From contig NZ_CP149514.1 of the NCBI RefSeq assembly GCF_045291545.1, positions 1,550,001 through 1,614,000 of the forward strand: DNA of 64,000 nucleotides, given 5' to 3'. The notes under the pieces were generated by a model. It was not told the origin of the DNA, ran no database searches, and worked only from the letters and a program-made list of their open reading frames with translations. This document shows positions 18,601 through 27,053 of this stretch, piece by piece; the stretch's first letter is position 1; each line of letters opens with the position of its first letter. This DNA comes from Gallaecimonas sp045291545 (GTDB lineage: Bacteria; Pseudomonadota; Gammaproteobacteria; Enterobacterales; Gallaecimonadaceae). Both the position numbers and the translations under genes were made by a program.

Positions 18601-18662
18601 GCTGGCGCGCCGTCAAAGGCGTTGCTCGCCAGCGCGCCGGCCTTGACGTTGCCGGCAGCTAA
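15618..18662 (+). CDS. RND efflux pump inner-membrane subunit (second of two)
   Basis: This 1014-residue RND transporter has the same two-repeat layout as its neighbour but is clearly diverged from it. The relay helix reads LAVGMLVDNAVVVVESIATE, and the late helices include MGIVVNNGIVLVDRINQLRDE. The ATG at 15618 has GGGAGG 6 bases upstream, and an in-frame TTG two codons earlier was rejected. The start lies inside the end of the previous gene, so the two subunits are probably made together, as a heteromeric pump or as two pumps sharing one adaptor. The C-terminus ends in a basic cytoplasmic tail. Confidence 0.92.
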   Translation: MANNLAARLAHGSLKRPVTVLMLSLSMLVMGMLASRWLPLEMWPGIEIPEITVQVPYANATPQEVEDNITRPIEEALATLSGVKEMRSWSNSDGANIRMQFDWGANVNAKSIETREKIDSIRHLLPKDVQRVFVFQFSTNDSPVLTLRLSGSADYATAYDTLDRELKRPLERLPGVSRVTLYGVDKPELSINLNAERLLAVGLTPEQVTQRLQAANFQLAAGNIYSPNQRYLVHPDGTWVDPKQAGELYLTPSVQLKDVATIKVGAPERRDGRHFDQTYAVGLDVFKASGANLVNVANRVLKVVNDAKTNPALSGINLYIMDNQAQSVQQSLSGLLQSGMIGAALSALVLFAFLRRFAMTAVVVLSVPFAICLTLAMMYFMGISLNILSMMGLMLAVGMLVDNAVVVVESIATERARGRSGDEAVTEGVSRVALAMAAGTLTTAIVFLPNFFGAKIDVTVFLKHVSIAICISLAASLLLAITLIPLLTRRFSGRAPAAPAEPKRYRRALSWILARPKRAWLGFIILAASTALPMAHLPSDDNFDGDSERMFIYMPMPGEFPVAMVEAEVDKMEKYLYANKEQLGINGVYSYYSTHDATLTLLLKKPAVLPRDELRKTLRANWPKTALGRPQIGWSNGNGGGVSITLQGPSSERLRALASSLVPQLSTIKGLTDVRADQDALAREIQVHPDPQRARELGLTATAIADQVSLSLRGQPARTLRNDDGETLVQLYVNHGAHRDLQQLRRLPVGEHHGQLVRLDQVADIVEAPQVGAIQRFDRQTTLNIGANLEGLTLSQARQKITALMQQVTLPPGYRWSLDGRFRKQSEGMQAMAVNMMLALALIYLVMAALFESVLMPVAIITAIGFSMTGAFWAFWLTGTAMDIMGMIGLLILMGIVVNNGIVLVDRINQLRDEGPLAAVIIRASSERLRPILMTVATTVLGLLPLALGSTRVGGGGPSYAPMAIAIIGGLLLSTLVSLFLVPLCYQSLTGLKRRWRAVKGVARQRAGLDVAGS

Positions 18663-18670
18663 AGGCAGCC

Positions 18671-18695
18671 TGAGGCCTCTTTCCCCGAGGCCTCA
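18671..18695. other. hairpin after the RND operon
   Basis: TGAGGCCTC and GAGGCCTCA form a 9-bp stem around TTTCCCC. No T run follows, so it is not a classical terminator. It ends 11 bases before the next start codon and touches its AGAGG ribosome site, so it might affect that gene's translation. Confidence 0.45.
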
Positions 18696-18706
18696 GAGGC
18701 ACCTGC

Positions 18707-19468
18707 TTGCAACCTGATAACCGCCGCGGCCCAGATTTTCGCTTGGGCGAGGACCGCACCTTTGCCGATGTTCGCGACCAGTTCGCGCTGGCCGGTGTCA
18801 GGATTGGCCGCTGGGTCAGCCGTGACGAACAGGCCGCGGCTGCCAACCGGATCTTTGATGCGCTGGCCGATCTGGCCTGGGTATTACAGGTGCCGCCCTG
18901 GCTACTGGGATTGCGCGGCCAGTTACAGCTGGTCTATGGCAGCCGTGGCCAGCTTGGCGTGCAGGCACACTATGAAGCCAATACGCGCATTCTGGCGTTG
19001 GCCAAGCATGCCGGCGCTGGAGCCTTGGCGCACGAATTCTGGCACGCCTTTGACCACCACATTGCCAGCAAGCTGTATCCGGATGCCGGCCCCAGAGAAA
19101 TGGCTTCACAGTTATGGCTGGCACAGGATCATTACCGCGCCCACCCGCTAAACGACGCGCTGGTCCAGGTGTTTCGCACCGCACTGCTGAGCCCCGATGG
19201 CCGCAGTGCCAGTGCCTTCATGCAACGAGCTCTGGCCCTTGATGAAAGCCGCGGCCGCTCTTACTTCAGTCAACCGACTGAAATGCTGGCCCGGGCTTTT
19301 GAGGCCTTCGTTCAGGACCATGCCGAGATCCACAATCCTTATCTGGTCAGTGGCACCAAAAAAAGCGCCGCCGCCAAAGCCGGGGCCTTTCCTCAAGGCC
19401 AGGAAAGAACGGCATTAGCGGCGGCGTTTCGTCAGTACTTCAAAGCGCTGGGGCAAGCGTTGGTTTAA
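18707..19468 (+). CDS. CLCA_X / LPD1-like protein with HExxH motif
   Basis: This 253-residue protein resembles the CLCA_X family (LPD1-type domain), soluble proteins of unknown function with a zinc-metallopeptidase-like core. The key stretch is ALAHEFWHAFDHHIASKLYP (HEFWH at about residues 107-111), with a later TEMLARAFEAFVQDH block that could supply a third ligand. No signal peptide or membrane segment is seen. The start is a TTG at 18707 with AGAGG 7 bases upstream; no in-frame ATG gives a full domain. Its last 4 bases overlap the end of kdsB on the other strand. Peptidase activity is inferred only from the motif. Confidence 0.72.
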   Translation: MQPDNRRGPDFRLGEDRTFADVRDQFALAGVRIGRWVSRDEQAAAANRIFDALADLAWVLQVPPWLLGLRGQLQLVYGSRGQLGVQAHYEANTRILALAKHAGAGALAHEFWHAFDHHIASKLYPDAGPREMASQLWLAQDHYRAHPLNDALVQVFRTALLSPDGRSASAFMQRALALDESRGRSYFSQPTEMLARAFEAFVQDHAEIHNPYLVSGTKKSAAAKAGAFPQGQERTALAAAFRQYFKALGQALV

Positions 19469-20229
19469 CTGGCCGAGTCGTCACGCCATTGGGCATTGAC
19501 CCGCTGTAAGTCTTCGGGGGTATCGATACCGGCGGGTAACGGCTCACAGGCATCTGCCACGATGATCCGTTCGCCGTGCCACAGGACCCGCAATTGTTCC
19601 AGCGCTTCGAGCTGCTCCAGCGGGCTGACACTGAGGCCGGCGTAGCGGCGTAAAAACCCGGCGCGATAGGCATAAATGCCCAAATGCCGGCGCAGTGGCG
19701 CCAGCTCCGGCGCCTTACCGGCGAGCAACCGGTCACGTTGCGCAGGAATACAGGCGCGGCTGAAATACAGGGCATAACTGCTTTTATCGGACACCACTTT
19801 CACCGCATTCGGGTTGACCGCTTCGTCACTACTGCTGAGCGTTGTAGCCAGAGTGGCGACAGCCGCTTCCGGATGGTCAGCCAGCAATGTGGCCACCTGG
19901 CGGATAAGTGCCGGCGGAATTTGCGGCTCATCGCCCTGTACATTGACAACAATGGCGTCATCAACCAGGTCCAGACGGTCGGCCACCTCAGCCAGCCGTT
20001 CGGTGCCCGACTGGTGGTCACCGCGGGTCAGTAGCGCCTGGCCACCGGCAACCTGCACGGCCGCTTCAATACGCTTGTCATCGGTTGCTACCCAGACATC
20101 ACTGGCCCCCGCCTTCAGCGCCCGGGCCAGTACATGCAGGATCATCGGTTTACCCGCTACCGGTAGCAGCGGTTTGCCAGGCAATCGGGTAGAACCATAA
20201 CGCGCCGGTATAACAACCAGAAAACTCAA
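19465..20229 (-). CDS. kdsB: 3-deoxy-manno-octulosonate cytidylyltransferase
   Basis: KdsB activates Kdo as CMP-Kdo for addition to lipid A in LPS synthesis. The 254-residue protein starts with the nucleotide-binding block FLVVIPARYGSTRLPGKPL and has ATDDKRIEAAV and VNVQGDEPQIPPALI, all diagnostic. It is the last gene of a minus-strand envelope cluster, overlapping the Trm112 gene by 4 bases, as in the enteric comEC-msbA-lpxK-ycaR-kdsB order. It converges on the HExxH gene with a 4-base overlap. Confidence 0.96.
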   Translation of the reverse strand: MSFLVVIPARYGSTRLPGKPLLPVAGKPMILHVLARALKAGASDVWVATDDKRIEAAVQVAGGQALLTRGDHQSGTERLAEVADRLDLVDDAIVVNVQGDEPQIPPALIRQVATLLADHPEAAVATLATTLSSSDEAVNPNAVKVVSDKSSYALYFSRACIPAQRDRLLAGKAPELAPLRRHLGIYAYRAGFLRRYAGLSVSPLEQLEALEQLRVLWHGERIIVADACEPLPAGIDTPEDLQRVNAQWRDDSAS

Positions 20230-20414
20230 CTGACCACCTCATCGGCACTGAGGTTACGGGCCTCGTCACTGAGCAGTACCGGAATATCGTTGCGGATCGG
20301 ATAGGCCAGCTTGTCGACCTTGCACCACAGTTCTTGCTGCTCGGCATGCAGTGTCAGGGCACCCTTGCACAGGGGGCAGGCCAGAATATCCATCAGGCGT
20401 TTATCAAAGGCCAT
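20226..20414 (-). CDS. ycaR: Trm112 family zinc-ribbon protein (YcaR-like)
   Basis: A 62-residue cytoplasmic protein of the Trm112 family, which in other organisms activates methyltransferases; the role of bacterial copies is not established. It begins MAFDKRLMDILACPLCKGAL with CPLC, and ELWCKVDKLAYPIRNDIPVLL follows. Only three cysteines are present, the third in WCKVDKL, so a complete four-cysteine zinc site is not obvious. It sits between lpxK (overlap 11 bases) and kdsB (overlap 4 bases), the conserved place for this family. Confidence 0.9.
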   Translation of the reverse strand: MAFDKRLMDILACPLCKGALTLHAEQQELWCKVDKLAYPIRNDIPVLLSDEARNLSADEVVS

Positions 20415-21369
20415 GTCGGCTCCTCAGCTTATCAATAATGGCAGTGCACAGATCCGGGGAAAAGGTGGCATCCACCGGGACGTAATACCAGTCGTCCTGT
20501 GCCAGTTTACGGCATTTTACTGCGTCTTTTTCAGTCATCAGCAGTGGCCCGTCAAGTCCCTGAAAGTCCGTTTCGCAATAGGGATGATGGTCGGCAAAGG
20601 GGCGCTCACAGCACAAGTGCAGGCCACGCTGGCGCAACGAGGCAAAAAAGCGTTCAGGGTTGCCAATACCGGCAATGGCACTGACAGAATCGCCCAGAGT
20701 GGCCCAATCCACCTCCTGGTCATCCAGCACCCGGCGGGGTTTACCCTGATTCAGGCACATGGCGTATTCACCGGTTTCGGCGGCGCCGCCGTTGATCACG
20801 ACATAGTCAACGTTGTTGAGTCTGGCCGGCGTTTCGCGCAGCGGCCCGGCGGGCAATAACCAGCCATTGCCGAAGCGCCGCTGGCCGTCAATCACCACCA
20901 GCTCCAGATCCCGGGCCAAGGCATAATGTTGCAGGCCGTCATCAGCGATAATCAGTTCAACACCTTCGGCCAACAGCCGCTCTACCGCCGCCTGACGGTG
21001 CGACGCCACCGCCATCGGCAAGCCACTGCGCGAGGCCAGTAGCAGAGCTTCATCACCCACCACTGCCGGCTCACTGTCGCTGCTCACCAGTGCCGGAAAA
21101 GGCCCTTTGCCACCATAGCCCCGGGAAATGATGCCGGCCTTGATACCCGCTTGCTGGCAGGCTTTTGCCAGTGCCAGCACAACCGGCGTTTTGCCATTGC
21201 CCCCTACCGACAGATTGCCCACCACCAGCACCGGTACCGGGGGGCGATAGCGGCTTTTTAAGCCCAGCCGATATAACCCCCGGCGCAAGCTGCTCAGTAA
21301 CCAGAACACGCCACTGAGCGGCAGCAGCAACCAAGCCTGCCAGGCACCCTGGCGGTACCAAAATTTCAT
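20404..21369 (-). CDS. lpxK: tetraacyldisaccharide 4'-kinase
   Basis: LpxK phosphorylates the 4' position of the lipid A disaccharide at the inner membrane. The 321-residue protein has a hydrophobic N-terminal segment (residues 10-27), the Walker A block VGNLSVGGNGKTPVVLAL at about 52 and the family block IIADDGLQHYALARDLELVV. It overlaps msbA by 4 bases upstream and the Trm112 gene by 11 bases downstream, placing lipid A phosphorylation next to lipid A export. Confidence 0.96.
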   Translation of the reverse strand: MKFWYRQGAWQAWLLLPLSGVFWLLSSLRRGLYRLGLKSRYRPPVPVLVVGNLSVGGNGKTPVVLALAKACQQAGIKAGIISRGYGGKGPFPALVSSDSEPAVVGDEALLLASRSGLPMAVASHRQAAVERLLAEGVELIIADDGLQHYALARDLELVVIDGQRRFGNGWLLPAGPLRETPARLNNVDYVVINGGAAETGEYAMCLNQGKPRRVLDDQEVDWATLGDSVSAIAGIGNPERFFASLRQRGLHLCCERPFADHHPYCETDFQGLDGPLLMTEKDAVKCRKLAQDDWYYVPVDATFSPDLCTAIIDKLRSRHGL

Positions 21370-23156
21370 GCGCCGAACTGCATCTTGTGCAGGCTGGCAT
21401 AGGCACCGTCTGCCGCCAGTAGCTGCTGGTGATTGCCCTGCTCGACAATGTGACCGTGATCGAGCACCAGAATATGGTCGGCGTTTTCAATGGTCGACAA
21501 CCGGTGCGCAATCACCAGCGCCGTACGGTTACGCTGCAAGGCCTCCAGTCCGGCCTGAATATGGCGCTCAGACTCGGTATCGAGTGCCGAGGTCGCTTCG
21601 TCGAGGATAAGGATCGGCGAGTCACGCAACAGCGCCCGGGCAATGGCAATGCGCTGGCGCTGGCCGCCGGACAGCATCACGCCGTTTTCCCCGATCATGG
21701 TGTCCAGGCCCTCGGGCAACCGCTCAATGAACTCCATGGCATGGGCGGTAATGGCCGCCTCGATGATCTGTTCACGGCTGATGTCACCGTCACTGCCGTA
21801 GGCAATATTGGCGGCGATGGTGTCATTGAACAGGTACACCTGCTGGCTGACTACGGCAAACTGGCGGCGCAGATCCCGCAGCGGATAGTGGCGGATATCC
21901 TCGCCATCGAGGCTGATGCTGCCGCTGTCGATATCATAAAAGCGGGTCAGCAAGGAGCTGATAGTGGTTTTACCGGAGCCAGAGCGGCCCACCAGTGCCA
22001 CCGTTTTGCCGGCATTGATGGTGAAGTTGATACCGGCCAGCGCCGGCTGTTCCTTGCCCGGGTAATGAAAAGTGACATCGCGAAACACCAGCTCACCCTG
22101 GCAGCGGCCCAACGGCACAGTGCCCTCATCAGGCTCGGGTGCCTTGTCCAGGGCTACAAACAGTGATTGCGCCGCCGCCAGGCCGCGCTGCAGTTCGGCA
22201 TTGATATTACTGAGCTGCTTAATGGGTTGCATCATCGCCAAAATAGCCGCCACCAGCGCGACAAAATCACCCACCGACAAATGACCGCTGGCAGCCAGCT
22301 TACCGGCAATAAACAGCACCACCGCCAGGCCAATACCGGCCAGCAGCTGAATAATGGCGTTAGAGCTACCCTGAGTGGCCTCCACCTTCATGTTCTGCTG
22401 ACGGTTATGGTTATTGATGTCAGCAAAACGGGCTGACTCGTACTGCTCGGAGCCAAACAGCTTCATCACCTTGTTGCCGTTCACCATTTGCTCCGACTTG
22501 CCGGTCACCTGCCCCATTGCCGACTGAATTTTCAGGCCCAGATGGCGAAAGCGCTTGGAGACATTTTTCACCGCCAGGGCAATAGGCGGGATCACCAAAA
22601 AGAACACCAGCGTCAGCTGCCAGCTGTAGGTGAACATGGTCAACAGCAAAAATACCACCAGCGCGCCCTGGTTTATCACCGTCAGCATCACCTTGGTTAC
22701 CGAGTTGGCCACCAGTTCCACATCAAAGGTAATTTTGGAGATCAGGGTGCCGGCGGTGGTTTGGTCAAATTCCTTGACCGGAAAACGGATCATTTTTTCA
22801 AACAGATCCTGACGCATCGCCCGCACCACGTGCCGGCCTACCCAGGCCAGACCATAACTGGCCATGAACGACGTTACCCCACGGGCCAGGAACAGGCCGA
22901 TAACCACCAGTGGCGCCATCATGAACAGGTCGCTGGAAGTGTCGGTCATAAAGGAGCTGTGCGCACCCACCGGCGCGCCTTCGGCTTTACCGAAAGACTT
23001 ATCCAGAAAAGGCCCCATCAGATACAAAAAGGCGGCCTGAAAAGCCGCATTGCCGACCATTCCGACAATGGCCAGCGCCAGCCCCATTCGATACGGGTTG
23101 GCATAGCGAAGAAGACGTTTATAGGTTGCCCAGCGGTTACTCGCGGTGTCAGACAT
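21366..23156 (-). CDS. msbA: lipid A export ATP-binding/permease protein
   Basis: MsbA flips lipid A-core across the inner membrane using ATP. The 596-residue half-transporter has six membrane helices (residues about 25-330) and an ABC domain with Walker A (VGRSGSGKTTIS), signature LSGGQRQRIAIARAL and Walker B (PILILDEATSALD). A low-complexity extracytoplasmic loop near residues 55-75 is slightly longer than in E. coli. I start at the ATG at 23156 (MSDTASNRW) and not at a TTG six codons earlier; neither has a strong ribosome site. It lies 27 bases downstream of comEC in the same run. Confidence 0.95.
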   Translation of the reverse strand: MSDTASNRWATYKRLLRYANPYRMGLALAIVGMVGNAAFQAAFLYLMGPFLDKSFGKAEGAPVGAHSSFMTDTSSDLFMMAPLVVIGLFLARGVTSFMASYGLAWVGRHVVRAMRQDLFEKMIRFPVKEFDQTTAGTLISKITFDVELVANSVTKVMLTVINQGALVVFLLLTMFTYSWQLTLVFFLVIPPIALAVKNVSKRFRHLGLKIQSAMGQVTGKSEQMVNGNKVMKLFGSEQYESARFADINNHNRQQNMKVEATQGSSNAIIQLLAGIGLAVVLFIAGKLAASGHLSVGDFVALVAAILAMMQPIKQLSNINAELQRGLAAAQSLFVALDKAPEPDEGTVPLGRCQGELVFRDVTFHYPGKEQPALAGINFTINAGKTVALVGRSGSGKTTISSLLTRFYDIDSGSISLDGEDIRHYPLRDLRRQFAVVSQQVYLFNDTIAANIAYGSDGDISREQIIEAAITAHAMEFIERLPEGLDTMIGENGVMLSGGQRQRIAIARALLRDSPILILDEATSALDTESERHIQAGLEALQRNRTALVIAHRLSTIENADHILVLDHGHIVEQGNHQQLLAADGAYASLHKMQFGA

Positions 23157-23183
23157 GAACGGAACTCGTGACAATCAAGGCCG

Positions 23184-25244
23184 CTAGTTTAGCGTTCCAG
23201 GCCAGTGCCGCCAAGCTTCCCACCAGAATCGACGCAGCCCGGTGCAGCCTTGGGCGCTGCAAAAAAGCGCGCCCTGCTGGCCGGTATCCCAAAGTGCAGC
23301 CCCCTGAGCCCGGTAGCGGCGCTGTACCTCAGGCCGCGGAAAACCATAGTGATTGGCAAAACCGGTAGAAAAAATTACCCAGCGCGGCCGCGTTGATGCC
23401 ACAAAATACGCGGAAGACGACGACGCCGAGCCATGATGCGGCGCCGCCAGCAAATCCACCTGCGGCCAGTTAAGGCGCCGCTCAACCAGCTGGCTGATAT
23501 CGCCCGGCAGTAGCACCCGGTAGCCGGCCCAGTGGCTGTAAAGCACACAGGAGCTGTCGTTATCACTGCCACTCAGTGGCCCCGGTGGCCAGAGAACCTG
23601 TAGCGTCGTTCCCTGCCAGCGCAACGACTGTTGCCAGCATGATTGCTGCCCCGGTTGCGGCTGGCCGGCCAGGGTCGGCGCGTTGAACGCCGCCGCGCCA
23701 CCGCTGTGGTCACGGTCGCTGTGGCTCAGCAGCAGCCAGTCCAGCTGCCGGCTGGCCTGTAATGCCCGGGCACCATCGGTTGCCCAAAGGCCAGGGCCGG
23801 TGTCAACCAGTACCATGTTGTTTGCAGCCACCAGCGCCGTTGCACTGCCCTGCCCGACATCCAAAAACCACACCCCGGGCTCACCGCTGGGCTTGAGCTG
23901 CCACAGCAGACCGACTGTCACCATGGCAGCCAGGCGCGCCGGCAGTCGTAACGGTAACCACCATAGCGGTGCCAGCATCAGCAGCACCAGCAACGCCGGT
24001 GGCCAGAAACCGACTGGCAACCAGGCCAGAAAGTGCATCAATCCACTTAATAAGCCGTCAGCCAGATACCACAGCCCTGGCACTGCCAGGCCGGTTAGCA
24101 ACAGAGGCATCACCAGTAAACTGACCAGCGGCACCGCCAGCAGATTAGCCACCAGGCTCCACGACGGTACTGCGCCAAACAGCCACCATTGCAGTGGCCA
24201 CATCAGCAGGGTCAGGCCCAACTGGATAGCAACCAGCAGCCGCCAGCCACGCAGAGAAAAGCGCCACAGCACCAGTAAAATCAAGGCAACAGCGGCAAAC
24301 GACAGCCACAAGCGGCTATCCAGTAACGTCAGCGGCGCAACCGTACCAAACAGGCACAACAACGCCAGCCACAACCTTAACGCCAGCACCGGCCGGCGCC
24401 AGCCCAGCCACAACACCCAGGCCGCCAATGCAACCAACGCCCGCAATGTCGAGGGAGCCAGCCCGGACTGCCAGGCATAGGCCGCCGCCAGCGCCAGACC
24501 CAGCCAGGCACCCCAGCGCCGGCCATTGCCTGGCAATAGGTGCCCGGCCCAAAGCCCCAGTAACGCCACTAGGCTGACATGCAAACCCGATATTGCCAGT
24601 AAATGCGCGGTGCCGGTGCGATGCAGCCATTGCCGGCGCTCAGCACTGATGTCCTGGCGCTGGCCGCTAAGTAGCGCCATCATCACATCGGCATTGTTAA
24701 AGCCCGCCAACTTCTGACGCAGCCACTGGTGCCAGCGATAGCGCCAGTCGGCCTGGCCGCGCACAGCAAATGGCTGTTTGACATACCCCACCCAGGCCAG
24801 GCCCATGGCCGCATCACGGCGCGCGGCGGCACGGCTGCCGGGATTCAGACGGTGGTGAACAGGGCGTAACTTCACCGCGGCAGCTATCTGCTGGCCGGGG
24901 AGCGGCCGGGGGCTATCCAGATACCACCCCAGGCGCGCCAGCACAGGGCTTGCCAGGCGTTGCCCATCCAGGGCAAAAATCCGTACATAAAGTACTGGTT
25001 TGGCTGCCAGTACCTGGCCTTCTATGCTATGGTTCGGGCCGGTGATCGCCAGCGTTGCCGGGGCTGCGGTAAAGCAGCACCAGCATAGCCCAAACAGGTA
25101 AATGGCCAGCGCTCGCCACCCCCACCACCACAGCAGTAATGCCGCCGCCAGTAACCACAAAAGCGTGGTCAAGGCTGGCAGTTGCTGCCATAGCAGTGGG
25201 GTCACCAGTCCCAGTAACCAGTAAGCCAAAGGCAAAATTTTCAT
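23184..25244 (-). CDS. comEC: ComEC/Rec2 family DNA uptake channel protein
   Basis: ComEC forms the inner-membrane channel for single-stranded DNA during natural transformation. The 686-residue protein has an N-terminal DUF4131-type region, a central multi-helix competence domain with the block LLAISGLHVSLVALLGLW, and a C-terminal metallo-beta-lactamase-like domain with LLLSHSDRDHSGG. The ATG at 25244 (MKILPLAYWLLG) was chosen; an ORF extension of 21 codons would run into the divergent DUF2062 gene's start. In E. coli the homologue (ycaI) also sits upstream of msbA. Whether this organism is transformable is unknown. Confidence 0.92.
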   Translation of the reverse strand: MKILPLAYWLLGLVTPLLWQQLPALTTLLWLLAAALLLWWWGWRALAIYLFGLCWCCFTAAPATLAITGPNHSIEGQVLAAKPVLYVRIFALDGQRLASPVLARLGWYLDSPRPLPGQQIAAAVKLRPVHHRLNPGSRAAARRDAAMGLAWVGYVKQPFAVRGQADWRYRWHQWLRQKLAGFNNADVMMALLSGQRQDISAERRQWLHRTGTAHLLAISGLHVSLVALLGLWAGHLLPGNGRRWGAWLGLALAAAYAWQSGLAPSTLRALVALAAWVLWLGWRRPVLALRLWLALLCLFGTVAPLTLLDSRLWLSFAAVALILLVLWRFSLRGWRLLVAIQLGLTLLMWPLQWWLFGAVPSWSLVANLLAVPLVSLLVMPLLLTGLAVPGLWYLADGLLSGLMHFLAWLPVGFWPPALLVLLMLAPLWWLPLRLPARLAAMVTVGLLWQLKPSGEPGVWFLDVGQGSATALVAANNMVLVDTGPGLWATDGARALQASRQLDWLLLSHSDRDHSGGAAAFNAPTLAGQPQPGQQSCWQQSLRWQGTTLQVLWPPGPLSGSDNDSSCVLYSHWAGYRVLLPGDISQLVERRLNWPQVDLLAAPHHGSASSSSAYFVASTRPRWVIFSTGFANHYGFPRPEVQRRYRAQGAALWDTGQQGALFCSAQGCTGLRRFWWEAWRHWPGTLN

Positions 25245-25278
25245 CCCTGATGATGTTCCCTGGAGTGAATTGACCCCG

Positions 25279-25794
25279 ATGCCTAAGAAAACAATAAAGC
25301 GGTTCATGCCGGATCACGCCACTATCCGCAATCATAAACATTTGCAGATCTTTGGCACCTTGCTGCATAACCCCAATCTCTGGTCACTGAACCGGCGCAG
25401 TGCCGCCGGGGCCTTTGCCGTCGGGCTGTTTTTCGCTTTTATTCCTGTGCCTTTTCAGATGTTGCTGGCCGCAGGTGGCGCCATCTTGTTCCGGGTCAAC
25501 CTGCCCTTGTCGGTGGCCTTGGTGTGGCTGACCAACCCAGTGACCATGCCGCCGATTTTTTACGGGGCCTATCGGGTCGGTGCCTGGCTGCTGGGTAAGC
25601 CACCTAGCACTTTTGCCTTTCAGGCCAGCTGGGAATGGCTGATGCACAGCCTGGAAACCGTTGGCCCGACATTCCTGTTTGGCTGTCTGGTCTGCGCTTC
25701 AGTGGCTGCCGTGGTGGGGTATTTTGGTATTTCCTGGTTGTGGCGTTATTCGGTGGCTCGGGCCTGGCAAAAACGCCGCCAGAACCGGCAATAA
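25279..25794 (+). CDS. DUF2062 domain membrane protein
   Basis: A 171-residue inner-membrane protein of the DUF2062 family, of unknown function. The sequence HNPNLWSLNRRSAAGAFAVG and LSVALVWLTNPVTMPPIFYG are the family hallmarks, with two or three hydrophobic segments. ATG at 25279 gives the expected MPKKTIKRFMPD start. A TTG at 25270 sits closer to the GGAG ribosome site and could be used instead, adding three residues. It is divergent from comEC with a 34-base gap and ends in a shared bidirectional terminator against lolE. Confidence 0.88.
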   Translation: MPKKTIKRFMPDHATIRNHKHLQIFGTLLHNPNLWSLNRRSAAGAFAVGLFFAFIPVPFQMLLAAGGAILFRVNLPLSVALVWLTNPVTMPPIFYGAYRVGAWLLGKPPSTFAFQASWEWLMHSLETVGPTFLFGCLVCASVAAVVGYFGISWLWRYSVARAWQKRRQNRQ

Positions 25795-25822
25795 AAAAAC
25801 GCCGCTGTAGCGGCGTTTTTTT
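25793..25822. terminator. bidirectional terminator between DUF2062 gene and lolE
   Basis: CGCCGC and GCGGCG pair around TGTA, with seven A on the left and seven T on the right, so it can stop transcripts from both sides. It overlaps both stop regions. Confidence 0.9.
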
Positions 25823-27053
25823 ATCCTCCCGACAACACTCTGGCGGGTTGCAGGCGCGCCGCCTTCAGCGCCGGATAAAGGGTTGCCAATAGCGCCACCA
25901 GCAAAGCCAGTGTGGCCGTGACGCAGACATCACTGAGGCGGATCTGGGTAGGCAGGGTGTCAGTAAAGTAAATATCGCTGGCCAGCACCGTGTGGCCACT
26001 CAGCGCCGTCCAGGCACTGATGATGACCGGCAATGCCCAGGCCAGTAACAGGCCCAAAACCGTACCGATAATCACACCTAGGCCACCGAGAAAACTCCCG
26101 CGCCACAAAAACATCGCCATGATGGTCGACTGGCGGCCGCCGATGGAACGCAACATCGCTATCTGCGGCGCCTCTTCTCGCACCGTCACCATCAGCAGGG
26201 AAATGATATTAAAGCTGGCAACCAGCATGATCAGCCCCACCACCAGATAAATGATCACCCGCACCATCTGAATATCCTGATAGAGGTGGCCCTGGGTACG
26301 GGTCCAGTTATCCATATAAAGAGGTTCGTGGGCCCGAAAACCGACATCGCGAGCCACCTGGTCGGCAGCAAAAACGTTACTGATGCTAAGCCGAAGTCCC
26401 TGCGGGTGGCTGGTATCGCTCCAATGGTTGGCGGTGGCCAAAGGCATGTACGCAAGACTGTAATCAAGCTGGCCGCCCACCTTGACCACGCCCAGTAATC
26501 TCAGGTGGTGGCGCCTAGGTGTCGACAGCCCGCCGCTGCCAGGCGGCGCTACCAGCAGGGTCAGTTTGTCACCGATCTGCAGATCCAGTTTTTGTGCCAG
26601 TGAGGCCCCCAGGATCAACCCGTCCGGCGTTTGCTCGAAACGCGCAATCAATGCCGGCGATAAAAACCGGCCAATACCGGACACCGCCAGTTCCTGCTGA
26701 AGATTGATGCCCCGCAAGGCCACCGTATTAAGATGCTTGCCACTGACTGCCAAGGCGCTGATTTGCCGGTAAGGTGCGACCGCTTTAACCCGAGGGTCAG
26801 CAGTAGCCAGGCTGGTCAGGGCCTCCGGGCGCTTGAGCTGACCATTCATGGCAATAAGTTCCACCTGCGGCACCAATGTCAGGTACTGCTCGGTGAGCAC
26901 CTTTTGAAAACCATTCATGACACTGAGCACCAGCACCAGCACCAAACAGCCCAAGGCCACCCCGGCCACGGCAGCGGTGCGTAAAAAACGTTGCAGACGG
27001 TTCAGGTGGCCATAGCGAAACTGCCGCCAGGCCAGTTGCAAGCTCAGGCTCAT
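25821..27053 (-). CDS. lolE: lipoprotein-releasing system permease LolE
   Basis: LolCDE extracts mature lipoproteins from the inner membrane and hands them to LolA. This 410-residue permease has one N-terminal helix with VLVLVLSVMNGFQKVL, a large periplasmic domain, and three C-terminal helices (FNIISLLMVTVREEAPQIAM region). It ends with the family's LYPALKAARLQPARVL. Third gene of lolC-lolD-lolE, overlapping lolD by 4 bases. Assigned LolE and not LolC by gene order and length (E. coli LolE 414). Confidence 0.93.
   Translation of the reverse strand: MSLSLQLAWRQFRYGHLNRLQRFLRTAAVAGVALGCLVLVLVLSVMNGFQKVLTEQYLTLVPQVELIAMNGQLKRPEALTSLATADPRVKAVAPYRQISALAVSGKHLNTVALRGINLQQELAVSGIGRFLSPALIARFEQTPDGLILGASLAQKLDLQIGDKLTLLVAPPGSGGLSTPRRHHLRLLGVVKVGGQLDYSLAYMPLATANHWSDTSHPQGLRLSISNVFAADQVARDVGFRAHEPLYMDNWTRTQGHLYQDIQMVRVIIYLVVGLIMLVASFNIISLLMVTVREEAPQIAMLRSIGGRQSTIMAMFLWRGSFLGGLGVIIGTVLGLLLAWALPVIISAWTALSGHTVLASDIYFTDTLPTQIRLSDVCVTATLALLVALLATLYPALKAARLQPARVLSGG

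Noticed and set aside
12515..18662. Assignment of the two RND genes as mdtB and mdtC
   Set aside because: Gene layout is similar, but the adaptor is a lipoprotein and the pumps have diverged relay residues; orthology is not shown.
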